A stretch of 64,000 nucleotides of DNA from Salaquimonas sp041736675 (GCA_041736675.1 JBGSTD010000057.1:1-64000); one strand, 5' to 3'; shown: positions 1 through 7,776, counted from the stretch's first letter. The notes: generated from the letters alone by a model not told the origin. Numbers and translations are program-made.

Positions 1-945
1 ATATTTCTTTGCATTGCTCTTGTCGGTCTTTGCGCAATGTATTTTGTCAGAGATTACTATTACTGGATTGTATTCAGGTTTGTTTTTGGCGGTGCTATTG
101 GTCTGTTTTTCCGACTGGTTGAATTTGAGGTGAACTTCCGAAGCGAAAAAGGAAAAACAGCCGGATCAGTTGGCATTTACAGCGCCTGCTTCATGGCGGG
201 GCTGATTGTCGGCTCGCTTCTGCTTTCCTACAACGAACTATCCGGCTCCCTGCCGTTCATACTGGTGGCAGCTCCAATCCTTTTTTGCATAGTGCTGTTG
301 AGTTTGTACAAAGCTCCAGCACCCTTAAAACAGGATATCCATGAAAACCCGCATTTGAACAAAGCGCTTGTGCTTTCGTTTCTGGCCGCTCCGGTGGCAA
401 TGCTGGCACTATTTTCATACGGGCTTTATGAAAATCTCCCGGCTTACCTTTTGTCGGTTTACGCTATGAAAGCAGGCCTTGGTGAAGCGAATGCCGCCTT
501 GACGCTCACCGCCAGCGCCCTCGGTTCGCTATTGCTTTCCGTTCCAATCGGACTTTTGGCCAACCGCTTCGGTATTCTTCCGATCCTGCTTGCAACAAGT
601 TTCGCAGCCTTCCTTCTCTGCGTGGTGATTCCGGACATTACGGATAATACGAATGTTTTCTTCCTGGCGTTGCTTGTGTTGGCTGGCGCTGCAAGCTCCC
701 TTTACAATCTTGGCTTTGCTTTATTGGGAGAGCAGTTTTCAGGCGCGGCTCTTGCCGTTGCAAATGCGGCAGCCGGATCGATTTATTCCATTGCCAGCAT
801 CATCGGTCCCTTTGCAAACGGGTATGCCATGGAAAACATCAATCCACCCTTTGGCGTTATGTACAGCGTTGCATTTGTGTTTGCCCTTGCGTTTGCAGGC
901 ACAATCATTTTCTCGAACCAGGCCCGGAAATCCGAAGCATCATGA
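1..945 (+). CDS. MFS transporter, 5' end outside the window
   Basis: Major-facilitator-type inner-membrane transporter; substrate unknown. The reading frame stays open to base 1: the twelve codons before the first visible ATG (37) read hydrophobic residues ending LVGLCAM, so the gene starts upstream of the window. The visible part is a series of hydrophobic helices split by a cytoplasmic-looking linker (KAPAPLKQDIHENPHLNKA) that resembles the central MFS loop, with the loop LFFRLVEFEVNFRSEKGKTA before it. This leaves roughly the last 8-10 membrane segments of a 12-segment protein. It is translationally coupled to the LuxR-type gene downstream (ATGA overlap at 942-945), so the regulator and transporter probably serve the same process. 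The family call is firm; the substrate cannot be inferred. Confidence 0.85.
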   Translation: MFLCIALVGLCAMYFVRDYYYWIVFRFVFGGAIGLFFRLVEFEVNFRSEKGKTAGSVGIYSACFMAGLIVGSLLLSYNELSGSLPFILVAAPILFCIVLLSLYKAPAPLKQDIHENPHLNKALVLSFLAAPVAMLALFSYGLYENLPAYLLSVYAMKAGLGEANAALTLTASALGSLLLSVPIGLLANRFGILPILLATSFAAFLLCVVIPDITDNTNVFFLALLVLAGAASSLYNLGFALLGEQFSGAALAVANAAAGSIYSIASIIGPFANGYAMENINPPFGVMYSVAFVFALAFAGTIIFSNQARKSEAS

Positions 946-1685
946 AAACCGGCGAATTGATTGCAAATGCCTACCAGCTATTCGAAGCAGCATCGGACGA
1001 TGATCATCGCTGGCAGTTATTGAATGGCCAGCTTTCCATGTTTGGCGTAACCAGCATATTATTTGGAATGTGTTGTTCCGTGAAAGAAAGAGAAATCGTC
1101 GGGCTTACCAAATCCCTGATTATAAGAAGTAATCATCCGGAAGAATATTTCGAAACTTTTGGTGCGGATACTTTGCTGGACAACGACATCACAGCCCAGG
1201 CCCTGTTCGATTTTCAAGACAATGTAATCTGGTCTGATGAAAACGTGTGGTCAAACGCAAGCCCCCAGGAACGCAAGCAGGCAGAAATTGAATGTGATCT
1301 TGGCTTGAGGGTTGGAGTTTCCATTTCGGTTCATGAAATCGCAGGACCAGCCGCCGGATTTGGATTGAACATGGCCAATATCCGTGGAGAAGATTTCCCT
1401 CAGTTCTTTTCGGAAAATCAGGCAGGGATAAAAGGTATTTGCTATTCCTATTTTGAAGTATGCGGCAAACAACGCGGAAAAGGTGTTGTCACGCTGACCC
1501 CGCGGGAGCTCGACTGCATTGCATTTCTTGCGGCGGGCTTTGGTCCGGATGCAATAGCCGACAAGATGGGGATCAGCTACAAGACCCTTGAGAAGCATCT
1601 AGCCAATTCCCGACTGAAACTTGGTGCCAGAACCCGCGAGCAGGCAATCGCAAGAGCGATGTCCCTGAATCTGATTTCCCTTTAG
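942..1685 (+). CDS. LuxR-family transcriptional regulator
   Basis: A 247-residue DNA-binding regulator. Residues 1-170 resemble the N-terminal sensing domain of LuxR-type proteins but show no obvious receiver motif. Residues from about 184 to 245 form a GerE/LuxR helix-turn-helix (LTPRELDCIAFLAAG, then a recognition helix in ISYKTLEKHLANSRLKLG). The start ATG overlaps the stop of the transporter gene, so the two are one operon. No luxI-like synthase gene is present in the window, so it would be a LuxR solo if the sensing domain binds acyl-homoserine lactones; the domain is too divergent to decide by eye. It may regulate the adjacent transporter. Confidence 0.85.
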   Translation: MKTGELIANAYQLFEAASDDDHRWQLLNGQLSMFGVTSILFGMCCSVKEREIVGLTKSLIIRSNHPEEYFETFGADTLLDNDITAQALFDFQDNVIWSDENVWSNASPQERKQAEIECDLGLRVGVSISVHEIAGPAAGFGLNMANIRGEDFPQFFSENQAGIKGICYSYFEVCGKQRGKGVVTLTPRELDCIAFLAAGFGPDAIADKMGISYKTLEKHLANSRLKLGARTREQAIARAMSLNLISL

Positions 1686-1769
1686 ATGATGGTTTTCGGT
1701 GGAATCCCGATTCACCGACGCTGCTGAAAACGCCATCAGGCGAAACCTGCTAAGGTATTGATTTTTAAA

Positions 1770-1844
1770 TGGTGGGCGATACTGGGATTGAACCAGTGAC
1801 CCCTACAATGTCAATGTAGTGCTCTCCCGCTGAGCTAATCGCCC
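1770..1844 (-). tRNA. tRNA-Val (GAC)
   Basis: Read on the minus strand the sequence gives a full cloverleaf of 75 nt including an encoded CCA: acceptor GGGCGAT pairing with ATCGCCC, a D-arm around AGCTCAGCGGGAGAGC, an anticodon stem CTACA/TGTAG with loop TTGACAT, and a T-arm with GGTTCAATCC. The anticodon GAC (plus-strand bases 1810-1812) reads valine GUC and GUU codons. It lies alone between the LuxR gene and cpdR. Confidence 0.96.
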
Positions 1845-1880
1845 ATTTAAAGAAGTTGCCAAAAGGCAAATCATTCAAAC

Positions 1881-1919
1881 GTGTTGCAGTACGGGATGGA
1901 ACCAGGTTCAGTGCAACAC
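1881..1919. repeat. Stem-loop with 8-bp perfect arms beside the tRNA
   Basis: GTGTTGCA (1881-1888) and TGCAACAC (1912-1919) are perfect inverted repeats around a 23-base loop. The element lies between the 5' end of tRNA-Val and the 3' end of cpdR, both on the minus strand. It could mark the end of the cpdR transcript, but no U-tract follows it, so its role is unknown. Confidence 0.4.
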
Positions 1920-2003
1920 TGCGGCATACACCATGAATGCCGGATTTCGTCAAGCAATTGCGAAAGGTTTTTTTGCCCCTGTCACAAACACCGCGAGCCT
2001 GGA

Positions 2004-2366
2004 TCAGGCCGCCGCCAGCATTTTTTCAACTTCATTGACAAGATCACGCAGATGGAAAGGTTTTGAAAGCACCTTTGCATCCTTGGGAGCCTGCGAATCC
2101 GGGTTGAGTGCAACTGCAGCAAACCCTGTAATGAACATGACCTTGAGATCGGGATCAATTTCCGTTGCCCGCCGTGCAAGTTCAATACCGTCCATTTCAG
2201 GCATCACGATATCGGTCAGAAGAAGATTGAACGGCTCTTCGCGCAGCCGGTCATAGGCACTTGCCCCATTGTCAAATGCGACCACCTGATATCCGGCCTT
2301 GTCGAGTGCCTTCTCCAGAAACCGGCGCATGTCGTTGTCATCTTCAGCAAGCAAAATTTTTGTCAT
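2004..2366 (-). CDS. cpdR: CpdR single-domain response regulator
   Basis: A 120-residue stand-alone receiver domain. The acidic pocket is AEDD near residue 8, the phospho-acceptor is Asp52 (LLLTDIVMPEMDG) and the conserved Lys is Lys102 (LSKPF). It matches rhizobial CpdR as I recall it over nearly its whole length, including the diagnostic MTKILLAEDDNDMRRFL start and the ALNPDSQAPKDAKVLSKPFH region. In alphaproteobacteria CpdR, when unphosphorylated, directs ClpXP to the cell pole and promotes timed proteolysis of CtrA and other substrates; the CckA-ChpT relay phosphorylates it. The ATG at 2366 is chosen over an upstream codon at 2402 because AGGAT lies just before it and homologues begin there. 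It appears to be monocistronic. Confidence 0.95.
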   Translation of the reverse strand: MTKILLAEDDNDMRRFLEKALDKAGYQVVAFDNGASAYDRLREEPFNLLLTDIVMPEMDGIELARRATEIDPDLKVMFITGFAAVALNPDSQAPKDAKVLSKPFHLRDLVNEVEKMLAAA

Positions 2367-2413
2367 GTATCCTGTTCCGCAAATTTTTCCAGTCAGCCCC
2401 AATTTCGTACAGC

Positions 2414-2443
2414 CCTGACCTACACTGGCCTAACCTACACTGG
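2414..2443. repeat. Tandem 15-bp direct repeat upstream of cpdR
   Basis: Two adjacent 15-base units, CCTGACCTACACTGG (2414-2428) and CCTAACCTACACTGG (2429-2443), differ at one base. They lie 48-77 bases upstream of the cpdR start codon, in the expected promoter or leader region. They may be repeated regulator sites or a chance duplication. Confidence 0.6.
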
Positions 2444-2591
2444 AAGTTAGATTCAATAGACACAAATGTGGTAAACAAGCAGTGAAATTCTGCTCCATTT
2501 CCAAAAAAAAGTCTTCCGGTTTTTTAAAGCAAGTTTTGATGGACATGAGGATATTGAACTGGCAACCTTGCATTAACCACGCTGGATGGCA

Positions 2592-2606
2592 TTAAGCGTT
2601 AGTTGA
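2592..2606. promoter_or_regulatory. Possible CtrA-type site (TTAA-N7-TTGA)
   Basis: TTAA, seven bases, TTGA matches the alphaproteobacterial CtrA box TTAA-N7-TTAA with one mismatch. It is 68 bases upstream of the N-formylglutamate amidohydrolase start and in the cpdR divergent region. A motif this short occurs by chance in AT-rich DNA, so this is weak. Confidence 0.2.
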
Positions 2607-2673
2607 ACAGGCCCACAACAGTCAAAAATCGGATTTTGGCATGCCCGTCAACGGATAAAACAGAGGATGCGAG

Positions 2674-3570
2674 TTGAACGACGTATTGAACCAGGAGTTG
2701 TTCAGAATTCTGAGACCGGCAATTGCCCGGGTTCCTTTCGTCTTCAATTCTCCCCATTCAGGTCAATTTTACCCTCCTGATTTTATCAGAGCCGCAAAAC
2801 TCGATCCCAAGGCATTGCGCCGCTCGGAGGACTTTCTGGTCGATGAACTGTTTTCCTGTGTGGTTCCCCTTGGCGCTCCGCTTTTGGCAGCAGATTTTCC
2901 AAGAGCCTGGCTGGATGTTAACCGCGAACCCTATGAACTGGATCCCAACATGTTTGACGGGCCATTGCCCAATTTCGTCAATCATCGCTCCGCAAGGGTA
3001 GCTGGCGGGCTTGGAACCATAGCGCGGATCGTTTCAGAAAATGAGGAAATTTACCAGTCACGGTTGAGCGTCGAGGAAGGCATCAGCAGGATCAGGCAAT
3101 ACTACCTTCCCTACCATCAGGCCTTGCGGGGTTTGCTTGCACGATCTGTGGTCGAATTCGGCTATGGGGTATTGGTGGATTGCCACTCAATGCCATCCTC
3201 CTCCGCAACCGGCAACGGAACCAACCACTCGCGGATCAAGGCTGATTTTGTATTGGGCGACCGATATGGCAATTCCTGTTCTCCAGGTGTCACCAGCGCT
3301 GCTTCAGAGTTTTTGCGCGATCTTGCCTACAAGGTGGAAATAAACAAACCCTATGCAGGCGGCTTTATTACAGAACACTATGGCCGGCCGCACAACGGCC
3401 TGCATGCAATTCAGATCGAGGTGAACCGCGCCATATACATGGATGAGACCAGGCTGGAGAAAAACAGCCATTTCGATAAACTGGCTGCTGATCTGCACAT
3501 TTTCAGCGCAAGATTAATGGCAATACCAGAACAGGGGCTTGGAGCTGTCGTACCCCTTGCTGCGGAATAA
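2674..3570 (+). CDS. N-formylglutamate amidohydrolase family protein
   Basis: A 298-residue member of the FGase family, which hydrolyses N-formyl-L-glutamate to formate and glutamate in the five-step histidine degradation pathway. Family motifs are visible: NSPHSGQFYP near residue 25, the metal/substrate stretch LVDCHSMPS, and GGFITEHYG followed by HAIQIEVNR. The start is TTG, chosen because the upstream in-frame ATG (2641) runs into TAA and AGAGG lies seven bases before the TTG. No other hut genes lie nearby, so an amidohydrolase role on another N-formyl or N-acyl amino acid remains possible. It precedes hisN by 79 bases on the same strand. Confidence 0.88.
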   Translation: MNDVLNQELFRILRPAIARVPFVFNSPHSGQFYPPDFIRAAKLDPKALRRSEDFLVDELFSCVVPLGAPLLAADFPRAWLDVNREPYELDPNMFDGPLPNFVNHRSARVAGGLGTIARIVSENEEIYQSRLSVEEGISRIRQYYLPYHQALRGLLARSVVEFGYGVLVDCHSMPSSSATGNGTNHSRIKADFVLGDRYGNSCSPGVTSAASEFLRDLAYKVEINKPYAGGFITEHYGRPHNGLHAIQIEVNRAIYMDETRLEKNSHFDKLAADLHIFSARLMAIPEQGLGAVVPLAAE

Positions 3571-3649
3571 AAGTTCAGGCAAATCCAATTGACCGCTCCA
3601 GCTTTTCGCCTATTCCTCTTTGAACATTCATCTATGAAATGGTATCCCC

Positions 3650-4435
3650 ATGCAACGACAACTCATTGCCGAAACATTGCACATACTCTGTGATCTGGCG
3701 AGCGAACAAACCCTGAAATATTTTCGCGCTCCAGTAGATGTCACCAACAAGCTTGAAAATGGTTTTGACCCGGTAACTATTGCCGACAAGTCTGCTGAGA
3801 GCGCCATTCGCAACCATATCATAAAACATTTTCCGGACCACGGCATTCTTGGCGAAGAGGAGGAGGCGATCCGCCCTGATGCAGAGTATTGCTGGGTCAT
3901 TGACCCTGTTGATGGAACCAGAGCCTTCATTTCGGGCCTGCCTTCCTGGGGAACGCTGATCGGGCTTAATCACAATGGTGTCCCTTTGGCAGGTGTAATG
4001 CACCAACCTTTTACCGGGGAAAAGTTTTTCACCGATGGAGAGCAATCATTCCTCGAGCACAGGCAGCAAAAAACTGTTCTGAAAAGTTCGTCGGTAAATC
4101 TTCTTGGCGAAGCCACCATCATGTCGACATCCCCCGAGTTGTTCAGGGGATCGGATCAACTGGCTTTCAACGCCCTTAGTGGGGCCTGCCGCCTTACCCG
4201 TTTTGGCTTCGACTGCTATGCCTATGCAATGGTCGCGGCAGGACATATCGAACTGGTCGTCGAGTGCGGGCTGAACCCTTACGACATTGCTCCTCTCATT
4301 CCGGTGATTGAACAGGCTGGAGGAATTGTAACTTCCTGGAGCGGCGGCAGCGCGGCAAATGGCGGCAAAGTGATCGCGGCGGGCAACAAAGCCCTGCTGG
4401 AAGCTGCATTACCCTATCTTGCACCCCTCGCCTGA
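3650..4435 (+). CDS. hisN: Histidinol-phosphatase (inositol-monophosphatase fold)
   Basis: A 261-residue Mg2+-dependent phosphatase of the IMPase superfamily, most like HisN, which removes phosphate from L-histidinol phosphate in histidine synthesis. The metal-binding motifs are complete: the first Glu cluster GILGEEEE near residue 69, WVIDPVDGT at 82-90, and the C-terminal Asp in CGLNPYDIAPLIPVIEQAGG. The phrase DPVTIADKSAE near residue 40 is typical of HisN/IMPase proteins. Length is normal. Alternatives within the superfamily are inositol-1-phosphatase or 3'-phosphoadenosine phosphatase; the LNPYDIAPLIPVIE ending favours HisN. Confidence 0.88.
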   Translation: MQRQLIAETLHILCDLASEQTLKYFRAPVDVTNKLENGFDPVTIADKSAESAIRNHIIKHFPDHGILGEEEEAIRPDAEYCWVIDPVDGTRAFISGLPSWGTLIGLNHNGVPLAGVMHQPFTGEKFFTDGEQSFLEHRQQKTVLKSSSVNLLGEATIMSTSPELFRGSDQLAFNALSGACRLTRFGFDCYAYAMVAAGHIELVVECGLNPYDIAPLIPVIEQAGGIVTSWSGGSAANGGKVIAAGNKALLEAALPYLAPLA

Positions 4436-4467
4436 ATAGTCACAAATTAGTTATTGAGTATTGATTT

Positions 4468-4488
4468 CCCATTTCGCAGCGAAATGGG
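4468..4488. promoter_or_regulatory. 21-bp perfect palindrome upstream of the bufferin operon
   Basis: The arms CCCATTTCGC (4468-4477) and GCGAAATGGG (4479-4488) are exact reverse complements around a single A. The element is 33 bases after the hisN stop and 114 bases before the bufA1 start. It could be a regulator operator for the operon, or a hisN transcript-end hairpin; no T-run follows on either strand, which favours an operator. Confidence 0.5.
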
Positions 4489-4601
4489 CATTCTGCGATT
4501 GCGGGCATAGGGCGGTCCAACATTTCGCCCGTTGCTCATGGTCCTGCCAATTGCCTCGGTAATCGGGGATCAAAAACCAACATCTTGAGGAGAATACATT
4601 A

Positions 4602-4910
4602 ATGTCCAGCAAAAAAATCACTTCTGCTGCCCTGGTGGCAAGCGCCATCACCGCTGCTGTCGCAATGACAGCAATGACCACACCTGCCCATGCAGCGAAA
4701 ATCAAATGCTTCGGCGTTTCCGCAGCCGGCCAGAACGACTGTGCTGCCGGTCCTGGCACAACCTGCGCCGGAACCTCAAAGGTCGATTACCAGGGCAATG
4801 CCTGGAAATATGTTGAAGCAAACAGCTGCGAAGAAATCGTCATCAAGGTTGATGGCCAGGCTGACCGCATGGGTTCAGCCGAAGCGCTGACCCGCGATAT
4901 TCCAAGCTGA
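4602..4910 (+). CDS. bufA1: Bufferin-type RiPP precursor (DUF2282, BufA1)
   Basis: A 102-residue secreted peptide precursor. Residues 1-31 are a Sec signal peptide (KK near the start, an Ala/Val/Thr-rich core, cleavage near PAHA-A). The mature part carries four cysteines, Cys36 (IKCFG), Cys47 (NDCAAG), Cys55 (TTCAG) and Cys76 (NSCEE), in the DUF2282 spacing, plus the family phrase AGTSKVDYQGNAWKYV. Bufferins are ribosomal peptides whose cysteines are converted by MNIO enzymes (thio-oxazole formation has been reported) and which bind and sequester copper in the periplasm. GAGGAG lies about nine bases before the ATG. It is the first gene of bufA1-bufB-bufC-doxX. The metal target here is inferred from the family. 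Confidence 0.92.
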   Translation: MSSKKITSAALVASAITAAVAMTAMTTPAHAAKIKCFGVSAAGQNDCAAGPGTTCAGTSKVDYQGNAWKYVEANSCEEIVIKVDGQADRMGSAEALTRDIPS

Positions 4911-4942
4911 TTTTCATCACCTGTTGAAGGAGGGAGGCAAAA

Positions 4943-5854
4943 ATGACAGCAACAATTCTATCTGCAAATTTGCCTCCCGCCAAATTCGATACTCTCCCTC
5001 TGCCGCAACGCGGCGGCGCTGGTTTGAAATCGCGCCATGTCGACGCCATTCTTGAATCAGGATGCGATATCGGCTTTTTTGAAGTTCATGCGGAAAACTA
5101 TATGGGCGCTGGTGGCCTGCCACATGCTCAACTGACTGCCATAAGGCAAAATTATCCGCTATCCCTGCACGGCGTCGGCATGTCGATTGGCGGCGCGGAC
5201 AAAATCGACATGGACCACCTCAAGCGCTTCAAGGCGGTGATGGATCGCTATCAGCCTTCCATGGTATCCGAGCATCTTGCATGGTCTACCCATGATGATG
5301 TTTTTTACAATGACCTCTTGCCGGTTCCCTACACCGACCAAACACTCGAATCAGTCATCAATCATGTTGATCAGGTGCAGACTTTTCTGGGTCGCCAAAT
5401 CCTGATTGAAAATCCTTCGACTTACGTGACATTTCAACAATCGACATGGATCGAGTTCGATTTCATGGGTGAAATTGCCAGACGCTCAGGCTGCGGTCTC
5501 CTGTTTGATGTCAACAATGTTTTCGTTTCAGCGACAAACCACAACTACAGTCCGCAAGACTATATCAACGCCTATCCCCTGCATCTGGTTCAGCAGATCC
5601 ATTTGGCCGGATATGCAACCGATAGCGACGATGATGGCGAAACTCTTTTGATTGATGCGCACGACCGGCCGGTCAGCGAAAATGTTTGGGATCTGTATCA
5701 ACTTACGCTTTCCAGAACCGGCCCGCTGCCAAGCCTGATCGAATGGGACAATAATGTACCAGAGTGGGAAATTCTTGCTGAAGAGGTTTACAGGGCCGAC
5801 GTACTCCTTCGATCCTTCAGCGATGAAAAGAAAACGCTACGGGCAATACGATGA
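4943..5854 (+). CDS. bufB: MNIO-family peptide-modifying oxidase (DUF692, BufB)
   Basis: A 303-residue TIM-barrel-type multinuclear non-heme iron oxidase. The ligand residues of the family are visible in order: FFEVHAENYM (46-54), LHGVG (His76), SEHLAW (Glu110, His111), LIENPS (Glu156), DVNNV (Asp189), HLAGY (His220), DAHDRPV (Asp238, His240) and IEWDN (Glu267, Asp269). Enzymes of this family oxidise cysteines in a peptide substrate; the neighbouring four-Cys precursor is the obvious substrate. A strong GGAGGGAGG site precedes the ATG, and the stop overlaps the next gene by four bases (ATGA). Confidence 0.95.
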   Translation: MTATILSANLPPAKFDTLPLPQRGGAGLKSRHVDAILESGCDIGFFEVHAENYMGAGGLPHAQLTAIRQNYPLSLHGVGMSIGGADKIDMDHLKRFKAVMDRYQPSMVSEHLAWSTHDDVFYNDLLPVPYTDQTLESVINHVDQVQTFLGRQILIENPSTYVTFQQSTWIEFDFMGEIARRSGCGLLFDVNNVFVSATNHNYSPQDYINAYPLHLVQQIHLAGYATDSDDDGETLLIDAHDRPVSENVWDLYQLTLSRTGPLPSLIEWDNNVPEWEILAEEVYRADVLLRSFSDEKKTLRAIR

Positions 5855-6639
5855 CATCCCTTCCCCTGCCCCACACCTTGCACAACACGGCATTTTCAGA
5901 CGCGTTGCTTGATCCGGATACGGCAATACCTTCGGGCGTTGGCAAGAATGGTCAAGCCGCCCCAAAACGTTTTGGGGTCTATCGTAACAATGTCGTGGTC
6001 GGATTGATGGACGCACTCAAATCCGCATACCCCTCGCTGCTGGCAATCATGGGGGAGGAAAACTTTTCCAGAGTCGCGCGCAATTTCATTCTCGCTTCTC
6101 CACCCCGCTCGCCGATGATGCAAGTTTACGGTCAGGCCTTTCCGGAGTTTCTGCGGGATTTCAAACCGCTGGCAAAATCGCCATTCCTTTTTGACGTCGC
6201 CATTGCCGAACGTTGCTGGCTTCAGGCTTATCATGCCCCGGATGCGGCCATTCTTGAACCCCAACAACTCGGAGCCGTTGATCCTGATCTCGTCATGGGC
6301 ATGACATTCAAAGTTCATCCGGCTGCGCATCTGATACAATCCGGTTTCCCACTCTGCGATTTGTTTGATGCAAGAAACACCTGGCCCTGTATCGGCATTG
6401 ATTTGGCAAACCCGCAAGACCTGCTGATTACGAGGCCAAATTATGAATGCCTGACAACTCGTGTCACGCGTCCGCAGGTTGTTTTTCTTCATGCTTTGAT
6501 CAACCTGCGAACCTTGGCCGAGGCAATTGAAACCGCCTCGCGCGGTGATGAAAGCTTTGAGCCATCCATGGCAATTTCCGTCTTTCTTCAAACGGGACTT
6601 TTCACATCTATCAATTTGCGCGCCCAACAGGATACTTAA
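5851..6639 (+). CDS. bufC: DUF2063 partner protein (BufC)
   Basis: A 262-residue protein with the N-terminal DUF2063 domain (about residues 10-110: FSDALLDPDTAIPSG, FGVYRNNVVVGLMDALKSAYPSL, FPEFLRDF). That domain was labelled DNA-binding by databases but functions with MNIO oxidases, probably to bind and present the precursor. The second half (from about 130) is a family-typical C-terminal domain of unclear role. Translation is coupled to bufB by ATGA, and the stop lies one base before the doxX start. Roles are inferred from bufferin and methanobactin-like systems, where MNIO and partner form a complex. Confidence 0.88.
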   Translation: MTSLPLPHTLHNTAFSDALLDPDTAIPSGVGKNGQAAPKRFGVYRNNVVVGLMDALKSAYPSLLAIMGEENFSRVARNFILASPPRSPMMQVYGQAFPEFLRDFKPLAKSPFLFDVAIAERCWLQAYHAPDAAILEPQQLGAVDPDLVMGMTFKVHPAAHLIQSGFPLCDLFDARNTWPCIGIDLANPQDLLITRPNYECLTTRVTRPQVVFLHALINLRTLAEAIETASRGDESFEPSMAISVFLQTGLFTSINLRAQQDT

Positions 6640-6640
6640 A

Positions 6641-7213
6641 ATGCCGCTGATCAAAGCCATAAAGAACCTTCATGATACTTTTTTCAACCATATTGCCAGA
6701 TTGACAGACGGGTGGTTTATCAGCCTCTTTGCCCGGCTGATCTTCCTTGCTGTGCTTCTTTTGTATTTCTGGAATTCCGGCAACACAAAAATCGGCGAGG
6801 GGCTGTTTGGAATATTCAACATTCAGGATGGCGCCTATTTCCAGATCCTTGGCGAACCAGGTTTGGCCGCCTATGATTTTGATGTGTCAAAACTGCCATG
6901 GTATCTGCACTTCATGGTTTTCTTTGGCACGCTATCCGAGTTTGTTTTGCCGTTGCTGATTGTTCTTGGCCTGTTCACCAGAATCGCTGCCATTGGCATG
7001 TCTGTTTTCATATTCGTGCAAACTTATGTGGACATCTATGTCCATGGGGTCGATGCCGGAACCATCGGCAAGCTGTTCGACCGGGAGGCGACCTCACTGG
7101 TCATGGATCAAAGGGCATTGTGGATATTCTTGCTAGTTGTGCTGATCATCAAGGGTGCAGGAAGCATTTCCCTCGATCGTATTTTATCAAACGCCTGGAT
7201 AACCAGATCCTGA
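6641..7213 (+). CDS. DoxX family membrane protein of the bufferin operon
   Basis: A 190-residue inner-membrane protein with four hydrophobic segments: ISLFARLIFLAVLLLYFW, the segment around HFMVFFGTLSEFVLPLLIVLGLF, then IAAIGMSVFIFVQTYVDI, and WIFLLVVLIIKG. The GTLSEFVLPLLIVLGLFTR stretch is characteristic of DoxX. The ATG at 6641 is preferred over an upstream in-frame codon at 6527, because the latter would sit deep inside bufC while 6641 follows the bufC stop with an AGGA site. DoxX genes recur in DUF2282-DUF692-DUF2063 operons, but their job is not settled; redox or export support for the peptide is inference. Confidence 0.9.
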   Translation: MPLIKAIKNLHDTFFNHIARLTDGWFISLFARLIFLAVLLLYFWNSGNTKIGEGLFGIFNIQDGAYFQILGEPGLAAYDFDVSKLPWYLHFMVFFGTLSEFVLPLLIVLGLFTRIAAIGMSVFIFVQTYVDIYVHGVDAGTIGKLFDREATSLVMDQRALWIFLLVVLIIKGAGSISLDRILSNAWITRS

Positions 7214-7249
7214 AACCGGGAATGATGCGCTTCAACGTAGGCGCCAGCT

Positions 7250-7284
7250 AAAAAAGCGCCCGGTGATTGGCCGGGCGCATACAT
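7250..7284. terminator. Bidirectional terminator between the bufferin operon and hsp20
   Basis: Perfect 8-bp arms GCGCCCGG (7256-7263) and CCGGGCGC (7271-7278) surround a 7-base loop. Six A residues precede it (a U-run for minus-strand hsp20 transcripts), and a T-rich ATACATTTTT follows it (for the plus-strand bufferin operon). It sits between convergent genes. Confidence 0.85.
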
Positions 7285-7311
7285 TTTTGGTTGAGGCCGG
7301 TTAAGGCCGTT

Positions 7312-7776
7312 TCAGGCGGCGATCTGTTTGACAGACTTTGCCTTGGCGGCAGGCTTGCTGATTTCGATCTTGCGCGGCTTCATGGCTTCGGGAATTTCCC
7401 TGACAAGATCAATGTGAAGCAGACCGTTTTCAAGACTTGCAGTACGGATCTCAACGTGATCAGCCAGCTGGAAGCGGCGCTCAAAGGCGCGCGAGGCTAT
7501 TCCCTGAAAGAGATATTGCGAGCCCTCTTTTTCCTCGGTCTGTTTCTTCTCACCGGTAATCGTCAGAACTTGTTCCTTTGATTCAATGGAAAGCTCGTCC
7601 TCGGCAAATCCGGCAACAGCCATGGAAATGCGATAGGCATTTTCTCCGGTGCGTTCGATATTGTAGGGGGGGTAAGTTTGTGATGTTTCACCATTTCCTA
7701 CTGCGTCCAGCATGGAAAACATGCGGTCAAAGCCGATGGTTGAACGGTAAAGCGGTGCATAATCAATAGTACGCAT
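7312..7776 (-). CDS. Small heat-shock protein, IbpA/Hsp20 type
   Basis: A 154-residue ATP-independent holdase chaperone. It has the rhizobial class A start MRTIDYAPLYRSTIGFDRMF, an alpha-crystallin domain (about residues 35-130: PPYNIERTGENAYRISMAVAG and later SLENGLLHIDLVREIPE), and a short basic Ala/Lys tail. The ATG at 7776 is chosen because AAGGAGGA lies just before it; the upstream in-frame ATG (7800) falls inside the regulatory hairpin of the leader. Expression is probably controlled by heat at two levels: an RpoH-like promoter and the ROSE-type thermometer in the 5' leader. It shares a terminator with the convergent bufferin operon. Confidence 0.93.
   Translation of the reverse strand: MRTIDYAPLYRSTIGFDRMFSMLDAVGNGETSQTYPPYNIERTGENAYRISMAVAGFAEDELSIESKEQVLTITGEKKQTEEKEGSQYLFQGIASRAFERRFQLADHVEIRTASLENGLLHIDLVREIPEAMKPRKIEISKPAAKAKSVKQIAA

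Larger units (their letters stand above)
2367..2673. other. Divergent intergenic region between cpdR and the hutG-like gene
   Basis: A 307-base stretch without a credible gene, holding the promoters of cpdR (minus) and the N-formylglutamate amidohydrolase (plus). Visible elements are a 15-bp tandem repeat (2414-2443), an A-rich run followed by CTTCCGGTTTTTTAAA near 2503-2527, and a TTAA-N7-TTGA element at 2592-2606. I could not place -35/-10 boxes with confidence. Confidence 0.5.

Noticed and set aside
6527..6640. Upstream start of doxX inside bufC
   Set aside because: It would overlap bufC by over 100 bases without a ribosome site; the ATG at 6641 follows the bufC stop with AGGA upstream.
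5896..6660. 254-residue open frame antisense to bufC
   Set aside because: Shadow of a well-supported operon gene; composition is not protein-like and no start signal is present.
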